Shown here in pieces: positions 51,009 through 60,204 of a stretch of 64,000 nt of DNA (position 1 is the first letter of the stretch; each line of letters starts with the position of its first letter). The stretch spans positions 1-64,000 of the forward strand of contig NZ_JOHY01000038.1 of the NCBI RefSeq assembly GCF_000721495.1, written 5' to 3'. A program made the translations under genes and the position numbers. The notes under the pieces were generated by a model. It saw nothing but the letters and a program-made list of their open reading frames with translations, was not told the origin of the DNA and did not search any database. Origin of the DNA: Streptomyces sp. NRRL F-5123. GTDB taxonomy: Bacteria; Actinomycetota; Actinomycetes; Streptomycetales; Streptomycetaceae.

Positions 51009-51839
51009 GTGATCGACTGCCACGCCCACCTGTGGGACCCGCGCGAGGGTTTCCCCTGGATACGGCCGGATTCCCCGCACCACCGCGCCTTCACCGCCGA
51101 CGACCTCGCGGCGGCGGGCGAGGGGACCGGCGTGACCGGCACGGTCCTGGTCGAGGCCTCCCGCGGCGACGCGGGGGAGACCGCGGCCCTGCGCGAGCTG
51201 CGGCGGCAAAGACCCGATGTCGTCGCCGGATACGTCGGCAACCTCCACGTCCACGGCGGGGCGGGCCCCGGCGCCTTCGCCGCGCTGCTGCGCACGTGGG
51301 GCGACACCCGCCCCAACGGCATGCGCCTCGGCGGCGCGGCCTGGGCGGACACCCCGCCGGCGGCCCGCGCCCTGGTCCCGGTGCTCGCGGACACCGGCAC
51401 CGCGCTCGAACTCAACCTGCACGGCGGCGCGCTGCGCGCCGCGGCGGAGGTCGCCGCCCGCCATCCGGCCCTCGCGGTCGTCGTCGACCACCTCGGCAAC
51501 CCGCCGAACCTCCGGGAAAACCCCGGAAACTGGCACAGGGACATGGAAGCTGCCGCCAGACTGCCGAACGTGAACGTGAAGATCTCCGGTCTGCTCACCC
51601 AGCAGCACGGCGTCCCGGACGACCGGGTCGCGGCGCTGGTGCGGGAGGTGGTGGACACCTTCGGCCCGGACCGCTGCCTCGTCGGCTCCGACTGGCCGAT
51701 CTGCCTGCCGCGCGGCCCCCGCTCGCGCGCGCTGGCGCTGGCGGAGCTGGGGACCGCCCACCTTCCGGCGCGGCTGCGGCAGGATGTCCTGCACACGACG
51801 GCCGTCCGGGTGTACGGGCTGGCCGGGCCGGGCCGCTGA
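51009..51839 (+). CDS. Amidohydrolase-2 family protein, probable L-fuconolactonase
   Basis: The start GTG 51009 follows GGGGAG, giving 276 residues. The metal-binding HxH is in MIDCHAHLWDP. VVVDHLGNPPN carries the mid His, and VGSDWPIC the C-terminal Asp of the TIM-barrel amidohydrolase-2 (PF04909) fold. The family includes L-fuconolactone and L-rhamnono-lactone hydrolases. Placed beside an aldose-dehydrogenase-like AKR and a GH29 fucosidase, hydrolysis of L-fuconolactone to L-fuconate is the best guess. Confidence 0.88.
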   Translation: MIDCHAHLWDPREGFPWIRPDSPHHRAFTADDLAAAGEGTGVTGTVLVEASRGDAGETAALRELRRQRPDVVAGYVGNLHVHGGAGPGAFAALLRTWGDTRPNGMRLGGAAWADTPPAARALVPVLADTGTALELNLHGGALRAAAEVAARHPALAVVVDHLGNPPNLRENPGNWHRDMEAAARLPNVNVKISGLLTQQHGVPDDRVAALVREVVDTFGPDRCLVGSDWPICLPRGPRSRALALAELGTAHLPARLRQDVLHTTAVRVYGLAGPGR

Positions 51840-51873
51840 CCAGGCCCGGGACGTCCGGATCACCTCATCAGCT

Positions 51874-51888
51874 ATCGATAGACGATAA
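51874..51888 (+). promoter_or_regulatory. Operator box upstream of the FadR/GntR gene
   Basis: ATCGAT-AGAC-GATAA (51874-51888) stands 50 bp before the regulator start. Related boxes stand upstream of the other transcription units of the locus. GATAAA may serve as the -10 hexamer, so binding would block transcription (autoregulation). Confidence 0.65.
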
Positions 51889-51938
51889 AAGTGCGTACCA
51901 TAGCGGAGAACCCACCCCACAGAGCAGGATCGGGAGTC

Positions 51939-52661
51939 ATGGCATCGAACCCGTCGGCCGATTTCGTCTCCACGCTGGCCACCAACAAGGACCGGTTCCG
52001 TAAGACCCTGATCTCGGACCAGGTCTACGGGCTCCTTCGCCAGTCGATCGTCGACGGCGAGCTCGGCCCCAACGACCGGGTGGTCGAGTCGGAGATCGCC
52101 CGCCGGCTGGGGGTCAGCCAGGCGCCGGTACGCGAGGCGGTCAAGCAGCTCGCCCGCGAGGGCCTGCTCATGCACATCCCGCGCCGCGGCCACTTCGTCG
52201 TGGAGATCTCCTCCCAGGACGCGGAGTACGCCCGCCAGGTCCGCGAGCCCCTGGAGCGGCTCGCCGCCCGGCTCGCGACCGAGCACATCACCGAGCAGCA
52301 GCTGGAGATGCTGGACCACCTGGTCGAGCACATGCACGACGCCGTCGCCACCAACGACGTCAGCCGCTTCCGGGACGCCGACATCGAATTCCACACGCTC
52401 ATCAGCCAGAGCGCGGGCAACCCGTTCCTGGAGCGCATGTGGGAGGTCATCGAACCCTCCCTGCGCACCCTGCGGGCCATCTCCGACCCGCTGTTCCAGG
52501 GCGACTGGCACGCCATGGCCGACGAGCACGGCCGCCTGGTGAGCCTGCTGCGCTCCGGCGACGCGGACCAGGCCGCCGACGCCTTCGCCGACCACGCCGC
52601 CGGCCGCGGCCCCGTCCCCGACGCCCGCGCGGCCAGGAAGCCGGCGAAGAAGCAGGGCTGA
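51939..52661 (+). CDS. GntR-family regulator of the FadR/FCD subfamily
   Basis: The start is ATG 51939, giving 240 residues; an ATG 16 codons upstream is less supported. The winged helix-turn-helix is at about 25-85 (LISDQVYGLLRQSIVDGEL, then ARRLGVSQAPVREAVKQLAREGLL). The all-helical FCD effector domain is at about 90-215, with the conserved Asp/His metal-binding set (DADIEFHTLI, ADEHGRL). FCD regulators respond to sugar acids and related carboxylates. It is the only regulator in the fucose locus, and the shared boxes make it the likely controller; fuconate or its products are plausible inducers. Confidence 0.93.
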   Translation: MASNPSADFVSTLATNKDRFRKTLISDQVYGLLRQSIVDGELGPNDRVVESEIARRLGVSQAPVREAVKQLAREGLLMHIPRRGHFVVEISSQDAEYARQVREPLERLAARLATEHITEQQLEMLDHLVEHMHDAVATNDVSRFRDADIEFHTLISQSAGNPFLERMWEVIEPSLRTLRAISDPLFQGDWHAMADEHGRLVSLLRSGDADQAADAFADHAAGRGPVPDARAARKPAKKQG

Positions 52662-52686
52662 TCCCCGCACCCCGACGGCGAACGCC

Positions 52687-52720
52687 GCGTGCCCGGGCCG
52701 GATCTCCGGCCCGGGCACGC
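52687..52720. terminator. Strong bidirectional hairpin terminator
   Basis: A perfect 15-bp stem (GCGTGCCCGGGCCGG at 52687-52701, complement at 52706-52720) with a 4-nt loop lies between the convergent regulator and beta-helix genes. Confidence 0.88.
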
Positions 52721-52739
52721 GCGCTTCAGCCCCCATGGA

Positions 52740-54752
52740 TCACCGGCGGGCGCCGGCCGTCCACTTCGGCGCCCCGTACTGGTAGGCGCCCAGGCTCGGG
52801 ACCCCGTCCGTCGAGCCGTCGTTGACGCCCGGCAGCGGGATCGCCGCGTTGCGGGCCGGGGAGGCGTCGGTCAGCCGGTAGTCGTGGTGGGCGGCGTCCA
52901 CGAACAGCGGGTCCAGGGCCGGGTCCAGGTTGTCGGACATCACCAGGCCGCCCGCCGTGGCCCCGTCCGAACCCACGATCTGGCCGATGTTGTTGTAGAT
53001 CTTCGTGCCCGTCGACTGGTCGGCGCCCTTGACGTAGAAGAGCGTCAGCCCGCCGGTGTTGTTGTACACACCGTTGTTGTGCGAGCCCGTCCCCAGGCCG
53101 TTGAGCATGACCGTGCCCTGGAGGTTGTTCCAGCCCACGTTGTCGGCGATGACCAGGTTGCTCTGCCCGTTGTCCGCGTAGACGCCCGCCACCGCGAAGG
53201 GCGTGACCCCCGGCGTCGGCGTGCCGTCGTGCAGCAGGTTGTGGTCGACGGAGGAGCCCATCATGTCCGCGCTGCAGCAGGTGTAGATGCCCGCGGTGTC
53301 CAGGCTGAGCCGGGCGTACTGCGAGATGTCGTTGTACGCGATCTTGTCCGGGCCCGCCGTCAGGCCCGCGGTCGTCCCCCACTGGAGGTTGATGCCGCTG
53401 CGGCCCACGCGGTAGATCGTGTTGTTCACGACCCGCTGGGAGTTGCCCATGACGGCGATGCCCGCCGCGTACGTGCCCAGGTAGTCCACGTCGTGGATGA
53501 TGTTGTCGGTGGCCGTGTTGTTCTGCCCGGCCAGCGCGATGCCGTTCCCCGCGCTCAGCGACAGGTCGCTGTTGACGACCGTGTTGTACGTCCCGTTGAC
53601 CACGATGCCCGTGTCGGAGACGCCGCGCGTCACGCTGGAGCCGCAGTCGGTGGCGCCCCGCGTGATGTCGCTGTAGTGCGACAGGTACGTGCCGGTGAGC
53701 GTGTCCAGGGTGTTGTGGGTGCTGGACGAGCCCATCGTGATCGTCGAGGCGAAGAGGTCGAGGCCGACGACCGAGGTGTACGAGGCGTTCGTCAGGTCGA
53801 ACGCCAGCTGCCGCTGCTTGGCCTCGACGGTGTGCTGCGCCGGGCTGTCGGCGCTGTAGACGTACAGCTTGTGCGCGGCCGGGTCGTAGAACCACTCACC
53901 GGGGTTGGCCAGCTCGCCGATCTTGCCGGACAGGGAGTAGCGGGTGTCGGTCGGGACGACCTTGTGCACGCACGGCGGGGCGACCGACAGCGTCACCGAG
54001 CCGGGCGCGGAGGAGGCGACGGTCGTCGTGGCCGACACGTACCAGTAGCCGGTCAGGGCCCGGGCGCCGTCCCAGTAGCCCGCGGGCCGGGTCAGGGCCG
54101 CGTCCGCGATCACCGCGTCGGCGCTGCCCGCACCGGCGTGCTCGATCGCCGGATTCAGCAGGTCCAGGCCCGGGTAGGGCCACTGGGCCTCGATGTCCAT
54201 GGCCTTGTCCGTGAAGACCTGCACCGTGCCCGGGTCGCTGCCCAGGTCCACGTCGCTGCTCCACACGTGGCCCGCGGCCACCGCGTCGCTGAACGGCGAG
54301 TCCACCGCGTACGGGTCGCTCGCGATCGCCGTGACGTCGGCCCCCGTCACCTGCGACCACCCGGTCACGGGCGAGGCCCCGCTGATCGTCACCGCCGCCC
54401 CCGGAGCGGCCCGGTAGGTGATCGGCAGCCCCGAACTCCCCGAGTGCGCCGGGACGACGGTCTCCGGGTAGGTGCCCGACATGATCTCGCAGGTGTCCCC
54501 CGCGACCATCACGTCCGCGCACTTCTGTATGTGCTGGAAGGGCTGGGCGGCGGTGAGCCCGTCGAAGACGTCCTTGCCCGTCGGCGACACGTAGTACGTC
54601 CGGGCCACGTCGGCCTGGTGCCTGTACTTGTGGGCGCTTCCGGGGGGTGCGGCCGCGACCACGGAGAGGACCGCGACGGCGGCGGCCGCCGCGGTCAGCA
54701 GCCCCCTCGGCCCGCGGACCTGCGGCCTGTTCGACATGCGTGGCATTTTCAC
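52740..54752 (-). CDS. Secreted right-handed parallel beta-helix protein
   Basis: The start is GTG 54752, or ATG 54746 two codons later; the product has 670 residues. The signal peptide ends near residue 40 (GSAHK). RTYYVSPTGKD then begins a beta-helix with Asn/Gly-rich coils (NNTIYRVGRSGINLQWGT, NGTYNTVVNSDLSLSAGNG) through to about residue 620. This fold is used by polysaccharide lyases and GH28-type hydrolases. The leader and early coils (PFQHIQKCADVMVAGDTCEI) are typical of this group. It is the last gene of the importer operon and is probably the extracellular depolymerase. No catalytic set could be fixed by eye. Confidence 0.85.
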   Translation of the reverse strand: MKMPRMSNRPQVRGPRGLLTAAAAAVAVLSVVAAAPPGSAHKYRHQADVARTYYVSPTGKDVFDGLTAAQPFQHIQKCADVMVAGDTCEIMSGTYPETVVPAHSGSSGLPITYRAAPGAAVTISGASPVTGWSQVTGADVTAIASDPYAVDSPFSDAVAAGHVWSSDVDLGSDPGTVQVFTDKAMDIEAQWPYPGLDLLNPAIEHAGAGSADAVIADAALTRPAGYWDGARALTGYWYVSATTTVASSAPGSVTLSVAPPCVHKVVPTDTRYSLSGKIGELANPGEWFYDPAAHKLYVYSADSPAQHTVEAKQRQLAFDLTNASYTSVVGLDLFASTITMGSSSTHNTLDTLTGTYLSHYSDITRGATDCGSSVTRGVSDTGIVVNGTYNTVVNSDLSLSAGNGIALAGQNNTATDNIIHDVDYLGTYAAGIAVMGNSQRVVNNTIYRVGRSGINLQWGTTAGLTAGPDKIAYNDISQYARLSLDTAGIYTCCSADMMGSSVDHNLLHDGTPTPGVTPFAVAGVYADNGQSNLVIADNVGWNNLQGTVMLNGLGTGSHNNGVYNNTGGLTLFYVKGADQSTGTKIYNNIGQIVGSDGATAGGLVMSDNLDPALDPLFVDAAHHDYRLTDASPARNAAIPLPGVNDGSTDGVPSLGAYQYGAPKWTAGARR

Positions 54753-54798
54753 GTTCCCTCTTTCCTGACCAGGGGAAATGAGAACCGCCGGCGCGGGG

Positions 54799-55707
54799 TC
54801 ATCCCTTGACCGCGCCGACGGTGAGACCGCTGATGATGTGGCGCTGCATGTAGATGAAGAAGATGACGACGGGCGCCACGGCCAGCAGCAGGTTCGGGAA
54901 GACCTTGGTGAGGTCGGTGGAGTACTGGCTGATGCCGGCGTAGATCGCCGTCGTCACGGTGTAGTGCCCGGAGGACGGGCTGAGCAGGATCTGCGGGCTG
55001 ATGAAGTCGTTCCAGATGCCGATGGAGTTGAGGATCAGCACGGTCACGACCGCCGGGCGCATCAGCGGGAAGATGATCGTCCAGAACGTCCGGTAGCGGC
55101 CCGCTCCGTCGATGGTCGCCGCCTGGTCGATGTCGACCGGGATCGTGCGGATGAAGCCGACGAACAGGAAGATGCTCACCGGCAGGGTGGACGCCACGTC
55201 GTGCGCGACCAGGCCCGTCACGGTGTTCGCGAGCCCGAGGTCGCGCAGCACGTAGATCACCGGGATGATGACGGCCGCGCCGGGGATGAACGTCCCCGCG
55301 AGGAAGTACAGCATCACCAGCTGGTTGCGCCGCTTCATGCCGCGCGCGATCACGTACGCCGCCGGGCCCGCGAACGCGATGCACAGCACGTCCACGGCCA
55401 CGACCAGGAAGAACGTGAAGCCGTAGCCGCCGATGACGTTGTACTGCGGGCTGTGGACCGCCGCCGACAGGTGCGCGAGGGTCAGCTTGCCCGGCACCAG
55501 CGAGAACGGGTTGTTCGCGATGTCCTCCTGCGACTTGAAGCTGTTGACCAGCAGCAGGTACATCGGCACGACCATGACCACGAGCAGCACGCCGAGCATC
55601 AGCCGGCGCACCGGCCCGCCCGGTTCGCGCCGCTTCCCGGGCGCGAAGCCGCCCGCGGCGGCCGGGGTCTGGGTCTTCTTCTGGGGCTCCGCCGCCAGCA
55701 CGGCCAT
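54799..55707 (-). CDS. CUT1 sugar ABC transporter permease (MalG-like)
   Basis: ATG 55707 has GGAGG at good spacing, so it is preferred to GTG 55710; the product has 302 residues. Six transmembrane helices, with the EAA-type loop DQAATIDGAGRYRTFWTIIFP near residue 190, define a binding-protein-dependent permease. The N-terminal 25 or so residues are polar. It pairs with the MalF-like permease 18 bp upstream. No ATPase gene is nearby, consistent with a shared MsiK-type ATPase in Streptomyces. Confidence 0.94.
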   Translation of the reverse strand: MAVLAAEPQKKTQTPAAAGGFAPGKRREPGGPVRRLMLGVLLVVMVVPMYLLLVNSFKSQEDIANNPFSLVPGKLTLAHLSAAVHSPQYNVIGGYGFTFFLVVAVDVLCIAFAGPAAYVIARGMKRRNQLVMLYFLAGTFIPGAAVIIPVIYVLRDLGLANTVTGLVAHDVASTLPVSIFLFVGFIRTIPVDIDQAATIDGAGRYRTFWTIIFPLMRPAVVTVLILNSIGIWNDFISPQILLSPSSGHYTVTTAIYAGISQYSTDLTKVFPNLLLAVAPVVIFFIYMQRHIISGLTVGAVKG

Positions 55708-55725
55708 CACCGCCTCCTCACTCGT

Positions 55726-56688
55726 CTAACTCGTCGCTGCTTGGTCTTGGCGGTTGCGCAGAGCCGTCACCCCGAGCGCCAGTACGGCGGACACGACCAT
55801 CAGGAACACCGCCTGCGCGGTGGCGTAGCCGACCTTGGTGCCCTCGAAGGAGCGGGCCAGGATGAGGTACGAGAAGGTCTGCGTGGAGCCGGCGGGACCG
55901 CCGCCGGTGAGGCTCACGATGATGTCGTAGGCGCGGATCAGCCCGACGAGGTTCAGCACCGTCGCGATGGTCACCACCGGCGCGATCATCGGGATGACGA
56001 CCTTGAGGTGGGTCTGCCGCCTGCTGGCGCCGTCGATCGCGGCGGCCTCCAGCAGCTCGGCGGGCACGGTCTGCAGCGCGGCCACGAACAGCACCACGTT
56101 GAAGCCGAAACCGGCCCACACGATGACGCCGATCAGCGAGTAGAGCGCCATGTTCTCGTCGAAGAGGAAGCCGACCGGCTCGACGCCGAACTTCGCGAGG
56201 GTGTTGTTGATCGCTCCGTTGGTGCCGAGGATCGCCGCCCACAGGTAGCCGAGCACCAGCGCGCTGATGACGTGCGGGAAGTACGCCACGGCCCGGAAGA
56301 AGGAGTTGCCGCGCGAGCGCCCCTTGAGGATCAGCGCGTACGCCAGGCCGAGCCCGACCTCGAAGACCGTGCCGAGGACGGCGATGAGCGCCGTCACGTA
56401 CCACGAGTCGGTGGAGCTGGGGTCGTCGAAGAGGTGCCGGTAGTTGTCCAGGCCGATGAAGTCGACGGACGAGAAGCCGTTCCAGTCGGTCAGGCTCAGA
56501 TAGATCGCGACGCCCACGGGGACGACGGTCAGCACCGTGTACAGCACCACCGCCGGGCCCATCATGGCCAGCGAGACCGCGGCCTCGCGGATCCGGACCG
56601 CCCGCCTGCCCGGTGCGGGCCGGGCCGCCGCCGGGCCGGGGGCCGCGCCGGAGCGCGGCCCCTGCCGTGTCAGCTCTGCGAGTTCCAC
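55726..56688 (-). CDS. CUT1 sugar ABC transporter permease (MalF-like)
   Basis: The start GTG 56688 overlaps the binding-protein gene by 19 bp; the product has 320 residues. A basic N-terminal tail (PAPGRRAVRIREAAV) precedes six membrane helices, and the EAA loop EAAAIDGASRRQTHLKVVIP is at about residue 225. It forms the translocation pore with the MalG-like protein. Translational coupling with the binding protein is likely. Confidence 0.93.
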   Translation of the reverse strand: MELAELTRQGPRSGAAPGPAAARPAPGRRAVRIREAAVSLAMMGPAVVLYTVLTVVPVGVAIYLSLTDWNGFSSVDFIGLDNYRHLFDDPSSTDSWYVTALIAVLGTVFEVGLGLAYALILKGRSRGNSFFRAVAYFPHVISALVLGYLWAAILGTNGAINNTLAKFGVEPVGFLFDENMALYSLIGVIVWAGFGFNVVLFVAALQTVPAELLEAAAIDGASRRQTHLKVVIPMIAPVVTIATVLNLVGLIRAYDIIVSLTGGGPAGSTQTFSYLILARSFEGTKVGYATAQAVFLMVVSAVLALGVTALRNRQDQAATS

Positions 56689-57923
56689 CACTTGTCCAAT
56701 CCGGACGCCGCGCTCTTCGCGGACGTGCCCGAGAACAGCGACTGGACCGTCGTGTTGAGCTGGTCGCTGTAGCCGGCGATCGGCTGGCGCGGACCGGCCT
56801 TGACGATGACCGAGGGCGCCTTGTCGAGGATCTGCTGCACCTGGGTACCCAGGCTCGACATCGGGTAGCTGAAGCCCTGCCGCAGGTTGCCGTCCGCCGC
56901 GAGCTGGCTCTTGACCGCCTCCGGGTCGGTGACCAGCCACTTGACGAAGTCGATCGCCGCGGCCTTGTGCCTGGAGCGGCTGACGACGACGTACGGGTCG
57001 GCGATGTTGCCGAACTGGCCGGACGGGTAGGCGCCGTCGGTGGGCATCGAGAAGACGCCGATGCCGTCGCTCTTCTTGGCCTGGTCGGCGGCGGGCACGA
57101 AGAACGAGCCCATCATGTACATCGCCGACTTGCCGTTCAGGAAGTCCGTCTGGCCGTCCGCGTACGTCAGGCCCAGCGCGCTCTTCTTGAGGTAGCCCTT
57201 GTCGATCCAGTCCTTGTAGGCCTGCAGGTAGGCCGCGTAGCCGGAGTCGGCGAAGCTGACCTTGCCGTTCTTGCGCTCGACCGTCCAGTCCGGGTCGGCG
57301 GTCATGACGCCGGCGTCGGCCATCATCGAGAACTGCCCGCCGGTCACCCACTGCCCGGCCGTCTGCAGCGGGGTATAGCCCGCGGTCTTCAGCTTGGCCA
57401 TGGCGTCGGTGAACTGCGCCATCGTCCTGACGGCCGAGGCGTCGACACCGGCCTTGGCGAAGGCGTCCTTGTTGTAGAAGACGAGCGACTGGATCTGCTC
57501 GCCGACGCCGACCAGATAGCGCTTGCCGTCGATCGCGTACTGGTCGGCGAGCGGGGTCTTCGCCGTCCACGCCTGGTCGGTGAGGTCGGCGAAGAGGTCC
57601 ACCGTGTCCTCGGTCGGGGTGATCTGCTGGGCGACGTCCGGCGGGTCGCCCGCGGCCAGGTCCTGGGTGAGCTTGGCGTTCGCGGATATCGTGCCGGTCA
57701 GCTCCAGCTTGACCGTGGTGCCGGGGTGCGCCTTCTCGTACCTGTCGAAGAGGGTGTTCCAGTACTGCTCGGTCAGGTTCGGCGTGATGTTGACGATGAC
57801 GCGCAGGGTCGTGCTGCCGCCCCCGGCGGAACTCCCGGAGTCGTCGCCGCCGCACGCCGCGGCCGATGCCAATACCAGGGGGGCCGCGGCAAGAGCGCAG
57901 GTGCGGCGCCAGATCTTTCTCAT
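56670..57923 (-). CDS. Sugar ABC transporter substrate-binding lipoprotein
   Basis: The start ATG 57923 (MRKIWRRTCALAAAP) gives 417 residues. The lipobox is SAAAC (Cys at about residue 24), followed by a Gly/Ser linker. The body is a family 1 extracellular solute-binding protein (VIVNITPNLTEQYWNTLFDRYEKAHPG, with C-terminal PVVVSRSRHKAAAIDFVKWLV). It is the first gene of the importer operon, 274 bp downstream of the operator box at 58197. The ligand is inferred to be a fucose-containing oligosaccharide from context only. Confidence 0.93.
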   Translation of the reverse strand: MRKIWRRTCALAAAPLVLASAAACGGDDSGSSAGGGSTTLRVIVNITPNLTEQYWNTLFDRYEKAHPGTTVKLELTGTISANAKLTQDLAAGDPPDVAQQITPTEDTVDLFADLTDQAWTAKTPLADQYAIDGKRYLVGVGEQIQSLVFYNKDAFAKAGVDASAVRTMAQFTDAMAKLKTAGYTPLQTAGQWVTGGQFSMMADAGVMTADPDWTVERKNGKVSFADSGYAAYLQAYKDWIDKGYLKKSALGLTYADGQTDFLNGKSAMYMMGSFFVPAADQAKKSDGIGVFSMPTDGAYPSGQFGNIADPYVVVSRSRHKAAAIDFVKWLVTDPEAVKSQLAADGNLRQGFSYPMSSLGTQVQQILDKAPSVIVKAGPRQPIAGYSDQLNTTVQSLFSGTSAKSAASGLDKWWNSQS

Positions 57924-58196
57924 TCGGGACACGCTCCGTTGCGTAGTCGTGAACACAGACGGCCGAGGTCGACCCGACTGCATGGGTTCGGGTGTGCGTC
58001 GATGGCTTGAGCCGGCCTCAGAAACCGCTTACTGCACGGCTCCCGAGGAGCCACCGACCCGATGTCGCACGGGGCGGTGGCGGTGGCCGCGGTCACCGCG
58101 GCGGGGGGAGGACCGCCTGCCGTAACCGGGCCGGGACGGGCCGCGGGGTGACGGTCCGCTGTCCCAGGGATGTCACGTACCGTTCACCTCCAAGAA

Positions 58197-58211
58197 TTAT
58201 CGTCTATCGAT
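58197..58211 (-). promoter_or_regulatory. Operator box upstream of the importer operon
   Basis: On the minus strand the box reads ATCGAT-AGAC-GATAA followed by T, identical over 15 bp to the box before the FadR/GntR gene. GATAAT would be the -10 of the importer operon. The 347-bp gap around it (57924-58270) holds no gene; apart from this box it carries only GC-rich leader sequence. Confidence 0.7.
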
Positions 58212-58270
58212 TAATGATGCTAGGTGTGCTGCCGCGCATGTTCAAGAGCCCTGCGCGAAGCCCTTGGCGT

Positions 58271-60199
58271 TCAGTGCGCGCGGCTCCAACGCAAGGCGAT
58301 CCGGCCGGAGTCGGCGGGCTCCGCGACCGCCAGCGTCAGCCGGGTCAGCCGGCCGCCCCAGCTCTGCCGCAGCAGCGCGTCGTCCAGCGCACGCACCTCG
58401 ACCACCGCCTCCGCGGCCCGCGGGTCCCACTCCGCTCGCAGCCCCGCACCGCCCGGCACCGCCACGGTCGCCCACCCCGGGCCCGCCTCGACGCGTCCGG
58501 CCAGCACATGGCGCAGCAGCACCGGCCCGCCCCGCCGCTTCTCCCAGCGGTCCTCGACGACCACCGCGGCCGCGGCCCCGTCGCCGGCGGCCCGCTCCAG
58601 CCGCACCTCCCGCTCCCAGCGGGCCACCAGCCCGGCCGGGTAGGCGCAGGACAGCTCGGCGCGCAGCGCGCTGACCTGGGAGTCCAGCGTGACGTCCACC
58701 TCGCGGGCGCCGTGGACGGCACCAGGCTCCTGCTCCCCCCCGGGCTCCGGCACGTTGTGCCAGGCGCTCCGGAAGGGCCAGGCGGTGTAGCGGTCCGGGC
58801 CGAAGGTCTGCGCGGTGTACGCGGGCCGCCCGGCGTCCACGACGAGCGGGCGGCCGTCCACCGCGACCCAGTACGAGCCGACGTCCAGGTGGTTGTGGTG
58901 CTCGCCGTTGTGCCCGGCCTTCACCGCGAGCGTGAGCCCGGCGGTGCTGCCCGCCGACTCGCGCGCCACCAGGATCTGCAGCCGCGGCAGCCAGCTCTCG
59001 CGGGCCAGCCACGGCGTCTCCACCGGAAGTGGCGAGGGCCCGCTGACGGCCCGGCACCACGCCCCGTCCGCGAGCGCGGCCAGCGAGCGGCCCAGCCCCC
59101 CGGCGTCCGCGATCCCGCCCGCCTCGCGGGCCGCGGCCACGGCGTGCGCTGCGGTCCCCGGCTGCCCGAGCAGCGCGCCCCACCGGAAGACCACCTGCCA
59201 GGGCCGCCCGCCGCCCAGCCGGCCGGGCGCGTCGCCGACGTTGACGTAGTGGTCGCCGCCCAGGTGCATGCGCTGCGGGTAGCGCAGCAGTTCGGCCAGG
59301 ACGGGCAGGTCGCGGGCGTCGAGCGCGGGGCCGCCCGCGTCGGCGAGCTGGTCCAGCAGCTCCAGCAGCCGGCCCGCGCCCGCGAACCAGTAGGCGATGC
59401 CCTCGTCGATGCCGCCGTCGTCGGGCAGCACCGCGAGGTAGTGGTCGAGGTCGCGCACCGCCCAGGCCACCAGCCGGGCGCGCCGCTCGCCGTCCTCGCA
59501 CAGCAGCAGCGCGGCGGGGACGACGGAACCGGCGATCCACGGGTTCCAGTTGTTGGCGGTGCCGTCCGCGCCGATCCAGTGCCAGTCGCGTACGCGCTCG
59601 TAGGGGGTGAGCACCCGCATCTCCACCTCGCGGCGCAGCCGGCGGCGCAGGCCCGGCAGCCGTACGTCCAGGTGCGGGCCGAGCGCGCGGTCGGCCCACG
59701 CGAAGAGCGCGGCCACCTCGGCGGCGCCCAGGTCGAGGAAGGGGTCGTCCGGGTCGGGCAGCAGTTCGCCGCGCCCGGCGGTGTGCCGGTCGTGCGGGGC
59801 CCAGCACCAGGTGCTCGCCTCGGCGAGGGCGGCCAGCCCGTCCGCGGCGGCGTCCAGGTGCGGGCACCCGGCGGGCTCGTCCGCGGCGGCGACCTCGCCG
59901 GTGAGCACGGCGGCCAGCACCAGCAGCGTCACCCGTTCCCGCAGGGCGCGCACCCGCCCCTCGTACACGCCGCGCTCGCCGTCGCGGAAGGTCCTGGCCC
60001 AGTCGGAGGCGAGCAGCGGCGGCGCTGGGCGGGCGAGTTCGGCGGAGGCGCGGTCGAGGACGTCGGTGCGTACCGGCTCGGGCACCGCGTCCCACACGTC
60101 CCGCGCGGTCACGTCCGGGACGCCGCACCCGGCGCCCGGCGGCAGCTTCGTGAGCGCGTCCAGCGCGGCGGCCAGGCGGGCGGTCAGGGGTCCGGCCAC
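58271..60199 (-). CDS. Heparinase II/III-like (polysaccharide lyase fold) protein
   Basis: The start GTG 60199 is 5 bp after the fucosidase stop, with GAGGAGG further upstream; the product has 642 residues. There is no signal peptide, so it is cytoplasmic. An N-terminal (alpha/alpha) toroid (about 1-360, with NNWNPWIAGS and DEGIAYWFAG) is followed by the heparinase II/III beta-sandwich. That sandwich carries the signature HNGEHHNHLDVGSYWVAV and later VVVEDRWEKRRGG. Members cleave uronic-acid-containing oligosaccharides by beta-elimination. Its pairing with an intracellular fucosidase suggests an acidic fucose-bearing substrate. Confidence 0.88.
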   Translation of the reverse strand: MAGPLTARLAAALDALTKLPPGAGCGVPDVTARDVWDAVPEPVRTDVLDRASAELARPAPPLLASDWARTFRDGERGVYEGRVRALRERVTLLVLAAVLTGEVAAADEPAGCPHLDAAADGLAALAEASTWCWAPHDRHTAGRGELLPDPDDPFLDLGAAEVAALFAWADRALGPHLDVRLPGLRRRLRREVEMRVLTPYERVRDWHWIGADGTANNWNPWIAGSVVPAALLLCEDGERRARLVAWAVRDLDHYLAVLPDDGGIDEGIAYWFAGAGRLLELLDQLADAGGPALDARDLPVLAELLRYPQRMHLGGDHYVNVGDAPGRLGGGRPWQVVFRWGALLGQPGTAAHAVAAAREAGGIADAGGLGRSLAALADGAWCRAVSGPSPLPVETPWLARESWLPRLQILVARESAGSTAGLTLAVKAGHNGEHHNHLDVGSYWVAVDGRPLVVDAGRPAYTAQTFGPDRYTAWPFRSAWHNVPEPGGEQEPGAVHGAREVDVTLDSQVSALRAELSCAYPAGLVARWEREVRLERAAGDGAAAAVVVEDRWEKRRGGPVLLRHVLAGRVEAGPGWATVAVPGGAGLRAEWDPRAAEAVVEVRALDDALLRQSWGGRLTRLTLAVAEPADSGRIALRWSRAH

Positions 60200-60204
60200 G
60201 GTGG

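Noticed and set aside
54752..54799. Separate promoter and operator box for the beta-helix gene
   Set aside because: The 46-bp gap after the MalG-like gene has neither ATCGAT nor GATAAT, so the gene was placed in the importer operon.
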